10,132 bases of DNA, taken from contig JACOEF010000225.1 in assembly GCA_024998705.1 (NCBI GenBank), positions 1 to 10,132 of the forward strand, written 5' to 3'. The notes below the pieces were generated by a model. It made no database searches and was not told where the DNA came from. It was given only the letters and a program-made list of their open reading frames with translations. This DNA comes from Nitrospira sp. GTDB lineage: Bacteria; Nitrospirota; Nitrospiria; Nitrospirales; Nitrospiraceae. Shown here piece by piece: positions 6,715 through 10,132 of this stretch (the stretch's first letter is position 1; each line of letters opens with the position of its first letter). Made by a program: the position numbers and the translations under genes.

Positions 6715-7302
6715 ATGATGGGTCGCCGTGCCGGTCGCACGTTGGTGTTCAACAAGCCCTACAATGTATTGCCCTGTTTTACCGACCCTGATGGGCGTCC
6801 GACCTTGGGCGACTACATCGATGTGCCGGGCGTCTATGCGGCCGGGCGACTCGATCGGGATAGCGAAGGGCTCTTGCTGCTGACGTCCGATGGCCTGTTG
6901 GCCCATCGTATTACCGATCCAAGGCACCATCTTCCAAAAGTCTATCTTGTGCAAGTCGAACGTGTGCCCGATGCGGCGGCGATGGAGCACTTGAGGGCAG
7001 GTGTGGTGCTCGGCGGAGTCCGTACGAGGCCTGCAGAGGCGCGTCTCCTGCCGGAGGCGCCTCCGATGCCGGAGCGGTCTGTGCCGATTCGGTTCCGCAA
7101 GCATGTTCCCACCGCGTGGCTGGAACTTACCTTGCGCGAAGGCATGAATCGCCAAGTGCGACGGATGACTGCGGCGGTCGGCCATCCCACCTTGCGACTG
7201 GTGCGGGTTGCGATCGGCCCGATCACGTTGGGGGCCCTTTTGCCCGGTCAATGGCGGGACTTGACCAAGGATGAGGCGGTGGAGCTCTCTCGTGAGCGTT
7301 GA
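6715..7302 (+). CDS. rluE: RluE-type 23S rRNA pseudouridine synthase
   Basis: This is a 195-residue enzyme of the RsuA/RluB/E/F group, which isomerises uridine to pseudouridine in rRNA. It starts directly with the catalytic fold (VFNKPYNVLPCFTD) and has no N-terminal S4 domain, as in RluE. The strongest motif is GVYAAGRLDRDSEGLLLLTSDG, with the catalytic aspartate D47. KVYLVQVE and the C-terminal EGMNRQVRRMTAAVGHPTLRLVRVAIGPITLG are also family hallmarks. E. coli RluE acts on U2457 of 23S rRNA, and the same target is likely here but inferred. Start choice is slightly open: ATG ATG at 6715/6718, with GGAG 12 nt before the first. The DUF302 gene begins 43 bp after its stop and may be co-transcribed. 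Confidence 0.93.
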   Translation: MMGRRAGRTLVFNKPYNVLPCFTDPDGRPTLGDYIDVPGVYAAGRLDRDSEGLLLLTSDGLLAHRITDPRHHLPKVYLVQVERVPDAAAMEHLRAGVVLGGVRTRPAEARLLPEAPPMPERSVPIRFRKHVPTAWLELTLREGMNRQVRRMTAAVGHPTLRLVRVAIGPITLGALLPGQWRDLTKDEAVELSRER

Positions 7303-7345
7303 AGGCCGGACGCGCTTGTGGCTGCTGTGAGAGGAGATGACTGGC

Positions 7346-7807
7346 ATGAAACGATCTGTTCGAGTGATGTGTATGGTGTGTAGCGTGCTGCTGGGGCCCT
7401 ACGCCCTCGTGTCCCCCGCTCAGGCCGACGATACGCTCAGAACCAAGCCGAGTCACTATTCGGTGGCTGAGACGATCAATCGGATCGAGCGGGCCGTGAC
7501 CGAGAAAGGGATGAGACTGTTCGCCCGTATCAATCATGCGGATGAGGCGAAGCACGTCGGGTTGGAGATGCCACCCGCGGAGTTGCTGATCTTCGGTAAT
7601 CCCCTGGGCGGCACGGCGCTCATGTTGGCCGCGCCGACTGTGGCCATTGACTTGCCGATGAAAGCCCTGGCCTGGCAGGACCAAGCCGGTCGCGTGTGGC
7701 TGACGTATAATATGCCCTCGCTCCTGCCATTGCGGCACGGGTTATCGGCGGAGCTGGCAGCCAGACTTGATCCGGTGGGGGCATTGCTGGAGCGAACGCT
7801 CGAATAA
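7346..7807 (+). CDS. Exported DUF302 protein
   Basis: This 153-residue protein has a signal peptide (MKRS start, hydrophobic to about residue 22, probable cleavage after AQA at 27) and a single DUF302 domain. The domain signature is clear: ARINHADEA (60-68), PAELLIFGNPLGGTALM (77-93), APTVAIDLPMKALAWQD (96-112), GRVWLTYN (115-122). DUF302 proteins are small and widespread and have no established biochemical function. Some occur fused to or near redox or heavy-metal genes, but nothing here supports that. Of two in-frame ATGs, 7346 is preferred because GAGGAG lies 9 nt upstream. The ATG at 7337 would overlap the ribosome-binding site. It is 43 bp downstream of rluE, so a two-gene operon is likely. 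Confidence 0.9.
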   Translation: MKRSVRVMCMVCSVLLGPYALVSPAQADDTLRTKPSHYSVAETINRIERAVTEKGMRLFARINHADEAKHVGLEMPPAELLIFGNPLGGTALMLAAPTVAIDLPMKALAWQDQAGRVWLTYNMPSLLPLRHGLSAELAARLDPVGALLERTLE

Positions 7808-7986
7808 TGCCGGCGTCGTCACGCTGTGCGTTGGAAAACGCCATGAAGAGGATTAAGATGGGCGGCATGGCGGCTGCAGTATGCCGTATCGCCCAGCTCC
7901 GTGAAACGATCGGATAAAAGCGGGTGAGGGTGACACGTGGGGTGGAGGTACCGGTGAATCGTGTGAGCCGAACGAGGAGCGCGACG

Positions 7987-8532
7987 ATGTGGTCACAGAC
8001 AATGTCCGTGGGCCGACTCGCCCTGTTGCTGGCGCTGTGTCAGGCCGGCCTCGGGCCGGCGACTGCTGTGCTCGGTGCCAATCCGGATTCGCTGCCGGTG
8101 TCCGACATGCGGCATATTAAGAAATTCGTGGCGGTCGAAGTGCAGACCCAGGGCACCGCGGAGAAGCTCGGTATCAACGGGGCGGAGTTGACTGATGTCA
8201 CGAGGATGACGTTGCTCAATAAAGTGCCGGGGATTGCGCTCGAAGCGTCCGGTGGTCCTTCTTCAGATGCGCCCGAGCGGCCCAACCAACTCGGATTCTT
8301 TACCTGCGAGGTCTGGACGGTGGGCGAACAATATATCGCCGCCTATCATGTGGACTGCAATGCCGGATCCTATACGGCGCAAAAAACGCCGGGCAGCCTA
8401 TGGAATCAAGCGATTCTCGGGTATGGACCGAGGGACGAAGTCTCCGATGCGGTCCGAAAAGGCGTCCGTGCGATGGTGGAGTTGTTCGCCAGTACCTTTG
8501 TTGGTGCCCGTATGGATACGGGGAGCCGCTAA
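7987..8532 (+). CDS. Predicted exported protein of unknown function
   Basis: This is a 181-residue product with no family I recognise. Residues 1-31 look like a signal peptide (hydrophobic LALLLALCQAGLG, then small residues ending in AVLGA). The mature part begins near the DMRHIKKFVAVEVQTQGTAEKLGI segment and includes two cysteines about 20 residues apart (FFTCEVW and HVDCNAG) that could pair in the periplasm. A helix near the C-terminus is rich in Val/Ala. ATG 7987 is chosen because GAGGAG lies 7 nt upstream. In-frame GTGs at 7954 (with GGAGG 5 nt upstream) and 7924 would put 11 to 21 extra, partly basic residues before the signal. The gene is 179 bp after the DUF302 gene and has no clear promoter. 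A function cannot be given. Confidence 0.75.
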   Translation: MWSQTMSVGRLALLLALCQAGLGPATAVLGANPDSLPVSDMRHIKKFVAVEVQTQGTAEKLGINGAELTDVTRMTLLNKVPGIALEASGGPSSDAPERPNQLGFFTCEVWTVGEQYIAAYHVDCNAGSYTAQKTPGSLWNQAILGYGPRDEVSDAVRKGVRAMVELFASTFVGARMDTGSR

Positions 8533-8744
8533 GGCCGCCTGTAATTCTCCCAGTCTTGCGCTCTTCGACGCCGGGCTGTGCCCGTCTGCCGTCTCCATGT
8601 GTTACTGGTCCGCTGCTCCCCCCGCTGGACCTCCATCTTCCTTGCCCCAGCCGCCCCTCCGACTGATCAGGTGTTCCCTGCTGAGCCTTTGAAGAATCCC
8701 TTTTTTCTTGTCTGCACTTGGCTGCGACATAGAATAAGGGGGCT
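8533..8744. other. Pyrimidine-rich intergenic region
   Basis: These 212 bp have no gene I can support. The plus strand is markedly C/T-rich between about 8586 and 8700. It contains one small perfect hairpin, CGGGC-TGT-GCCCG (8572-8584), without a T-tract after it, and the 8-bp palindrome CTGATCAG near 8662. A run of T at about 8700-8706 lies just before the promoter-like sequence of the next gene. Confidence 0.5.
8708..8735 (+). promoter_or_regulatory. Predicted promoter of the membrane-protein/hydroxylase pair
   Basis: TTGTCT (-35, 4 of 6), 16-nt spacer, TAGAAT (-10, 5 of 6). The -10 ends 9 nt before ATG 8745, so the leader would be only about 2-4 nt. A G-run (AAGGGGG) lies only 2 nt from the ATG, too close for a normal Shine-Dalgarno. 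Confidence 0.45.
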
Positions 8745-9227
8745 ATGGCTGATTCCGCTGCAAGTCCGCGGGCTTCTCAATCCTACGGTTGGCTGCTGCT
8801 TGGGTTGTTACTCCTGTTTCTCTGTCGTGTCGTGGCGCAGCTGGTTCAATCCGTCTCACCCGTAGCTGTATTGCCATCATTTGAAACCTGGCAGAGCGGC
8901 GCGCTCCCATATCCGCTGTTGGTGGCGTTTCAGGTGCTGATTCTGATTGTCTGTGCTCGGGCGGTCGGGAGTGTGCTTTCCGGTACCGTTGTGCCGTCAG
9001 CCAAGAAGGGACGGTGGTTTCTGGCCTTGGGGTGGGCCTACTTCATCGCGATGGGCATTCGGCTCGTCGTGGGACTGACCATCGCCCCGGAACACTTCTG
9101 GTTCGGTGCGACGCTGCCCACGCTGTTTCATCTGGTGCTGGCGTGTTTTCTACTCGTCTTGGGCTCCTTTCATACAACAAGTGATGCTGGTTCGTCTCCT
9201 TCTGCCGAGAGAGGTGCGCTGTGCTGA
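8745..9227 (+). CDS. Small multi-pass membrane protein of unknown function
   Basis: This 160-residue protein has four probable membrane segments: about 15-35 (WLLLGLLLLFLCRVVAQLV), 57-75, 90-112 (WFLALGWAYFIAMGIRLVVGLTI) and 120-142. Charged residues are few, with basic KKGR between segments 2 and 3. I do not recognise the family. Its last codons overlap the start of the next gene by 7 nt (GTGCTGA, 9221-9227), a sign of translational coupling, so the protein probably works with or near the hydroxylase-family enzyme. The C-terminus (about 143-160) is a polar Ser/Thr tail. The start ATG is preceded closely by a promoter-like sequence and has no well-placed Shine-Dalgarno. Confidence 0.75.
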   Translation: MADSAASPRASQSYGWLLLGLLLLFLCRVVAQLVQSVSPVAVLPSFETWQSGALPYPLLVAFQVLILIVCARAVGSVLSGTVVPSAKKGRWFLALGWAYFIAMGIRLVVGLTIAPEHFWFGATLPTLFHLVLACFLLVLGSFHTTSDAGSSPSAERGALC

Positions 9228-10096
9228 CACTGCTTCGGTCTGCGGCCTATCCCGCGCTGTTACTGGCCTGCGTCGTCGGCAATCTGGCGCTGTTTCACAT
9301 GGGCGCGGGCGTATTGGTCGCTACCTACGTGCCGGTTACGTTTGGGACCTTACTGATCATGGCGCTGGAGGGATGGTTGCCCTATCGACCGGACTGGCGG
9401 CCGTCGCGGGCTGAAGTCATTCAGGATTCGACCTTTCTCGCACTCGTGCATGTCGTGCTGCCGAAGGTCTTGGCGGCGACATCGGTGTTCGTGATCGTCG
9501 ACGTTCTTAACGGACGGGGTTGGGTCGTCGCGTCCTGGTGGCCGCATGACTGGCCGGTTCCGGCGCAGACGGTATTGATGGTGCTGATCGTCGATGGCCT
9601 GCGTTATTGGCTGCATCGTTTCAGTCATGAGTGGGAGCCGCTTTGGTGTGTTCACGCGGTCCATCATGCTCCGCAGCGGCTCTATACCCTGAATGTGGGG
9701 CGATTTCATCCCATCGACAAGGGGCTCCAATTCCTGTTCGACGCCTTGCCGTTCATTGCGCTGGGCGTTCAGGAAGAGGTGTTGAGTCTGTACTTTGTCT
9801 GGTATGCCGTTAACGGATTCTTTCAGCATTCCAATGTGGATGTGCGATTGGGATGGCTGAATTATGTAGTCAGCGGGCCCGAGCTCCATCGCTGGCATCA
9901 CTCGATGTGGAAGGAGGAATCCAATCACAACTACGGCAACCATTTGATTGTCTGGGATATCGTCTTCGGATCCCGCTACCTGCCGACAGATCGCGCCGTC
10001 GGCGCGCTGGGATTGATGAATCGGCGTTATCCGAGCGGCTTTGTGGGGCAGATGGCGGCGCCCTTTACCCCCGGTCTTGATAAGCAGACGGTGTGA
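9221..10096 (+). CDS. Fatty acid hydroxylase / sterol desaturase family protein
   Basis: This 291-residue integral membrane enzyme belongs to the non-haem di-iron hydroxylase/desaturase superfamily (which includes ERG3- and BKT/CrtZ-like enzymes). The histidine ligand pattern is complete: H132-x3-H136 (HRFSH), H145-x2-HH149 (HAVHH), H203 (FQHSNVD) and H223-x2-HH227 (HRWHH), with H241 in NYGNH. Hydrophobic helices lie at about 8-26, 30-48, 72-95 and 113-128, and another pair around 170-200. Such enzymes oxygenate lipids, sterols or carotenoids using O2. The substrate here is not predictable, and a membrane lipid is the simplest guess. The start is GTG at 9221, inside the stop region of the upstream membrane-protein gene, with GAGAGG about 7 nt before it. 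It is likely translationally coupled. The last 36 bp of the window after the stop show nothing recognisable. Confidence 0.9.
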   Translation: MLTLLRSAAYPALLLACVVGNLALFHMGAGVLVATYVPVTFGTLLIMALEGWLPYRPDWRPSRAEVIQDSTFLALVHVVLPKVLAATSVFVIVDVLNGRGWVVASWWPHDWPVPAQTVLMVLIVDGLRYWLHRFSHEWEPLWCVHAVHHAPQRLYTLNVGRFHPIDKGLQFLFDALPFIALGVQEEVLSLYFVWYAVNGFFQHSNVDVRLGWLNYVVSGPELHRWHHSMWKEESNHNYGNHLIVWDIVFGSRYLPTDRAVGALGLMNRRYPSGFVGQMAAPFTPGLDKQTV

Positions 10097-10132
10097 GTCT
10101 CCGGATGTTCAGATGGCTCCACGATCCCACCT

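Noticed and set aside
5872..7347. 491-codon open frame on the minus strand
   Set aside because: It is antisense to the lipoprotein gene and to the unmistakable RluE-type gene. Its translation is rich in Arg/His/Pro with no recognisable domain, typical of a GC-rich shadow frame.
7843..7917. 24-residue small open frame after the DUF302 gene
   Set aside because: There is no good ribosome-binding site or promoter, and no sequence feature beyond being open. It is too short to support from sequence alone.
8572..8584. Hairpin CGGGC-TGT-GCCCG as a terminator after the gene ending at 8532
   Set aside because: The stem is perfect but short, and no T-tract follows it. An intrinsic terminator call would not be justified.

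Overview
This is a gene-dense window of about 10 kb with roughly 60% G+C. It looks like a chromosomal housekeeping and cell-envelope region of a Gram-negative bacterium. Lipoproteins with lipoboxes, an Slp-family outer-membrane-type lipoprotein, exported proteases and a sterol-desaturase-fold membrane enzyme point to a diderm. The overall gene style reminds me of Nitrospirota (Nitrospira-like), but that is an impression and not something the sequence proves. No rRNA, tRNA, CRISPR, insertion sequence or phage gene was seen.

Layout. (1) Bases 1-2567, plus strand: the 3' part of aroC (chorismate synthase, cut by the window edge), rnhA (RNase HI) and an orphan ABC ATPase. (2) Bases 2577-3611, minus strand: an exported S1C trypsin-like protease with one PDZ domain, convergent with the ATPase across 9 bp. 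(3) Bases 3766-4320, plus strand: an Slp-family lipoprotein divergent from the protease. Its stop codon lies inside an intrinsic terminator. (4) Bases 5677-4332, minus strand: a two-gene unit of a YpfJ-type neutral zinc metallopeptidase followed by a FUN14-domain membrane protein. (5) Bases 5977-7807, plus strand: an unrecognised lipoprotein, an RluE-type pseudouridine synthase and an exported DUF302 protein. (6) Bases 7987-8532, plus strand: an unrecognised exported protein. (7) Bases 8745-10096, plus strand: a four-helix membrane protein of unknown function overlapping a fatty-acid-hydroxylase/sterol-desaturase family enzyme.

How the genes relate. There is no single pathway. aroC, rnhA and the pseudouridine synthase are housekeeping genes. 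Much of the rest concerns the envelope: two exported or membrane-anchored proteases, two lipoproteins, a FUN14 membrane protein and a probable membrane-lipid-modifying enzyme.

The most interesting non-coding signal concerns translation starts. Two lipoprotein genes have a -10-like hexamer exactly 6 nt before the ATG (TATACT at 3754, TAGACT at 5965) and no Shine-Dalgarno. A third gene, at 8745, has TAGAAT 9 nt before its ATG. This is the geometry expected of leaderless or nearly leaderless transcripts. By contrast, the protease, metallopeptidase, FUN14, DUF302 and 7987 genes have clear Shine-Dalgarno sequences. I see no convincing previously undescribed multi-gene system here. The strongest candidates for follow-up are the leaderless-type starts, the metallopeptidase/FUN14 unit and the membrane-protein/hydroxylase pair.
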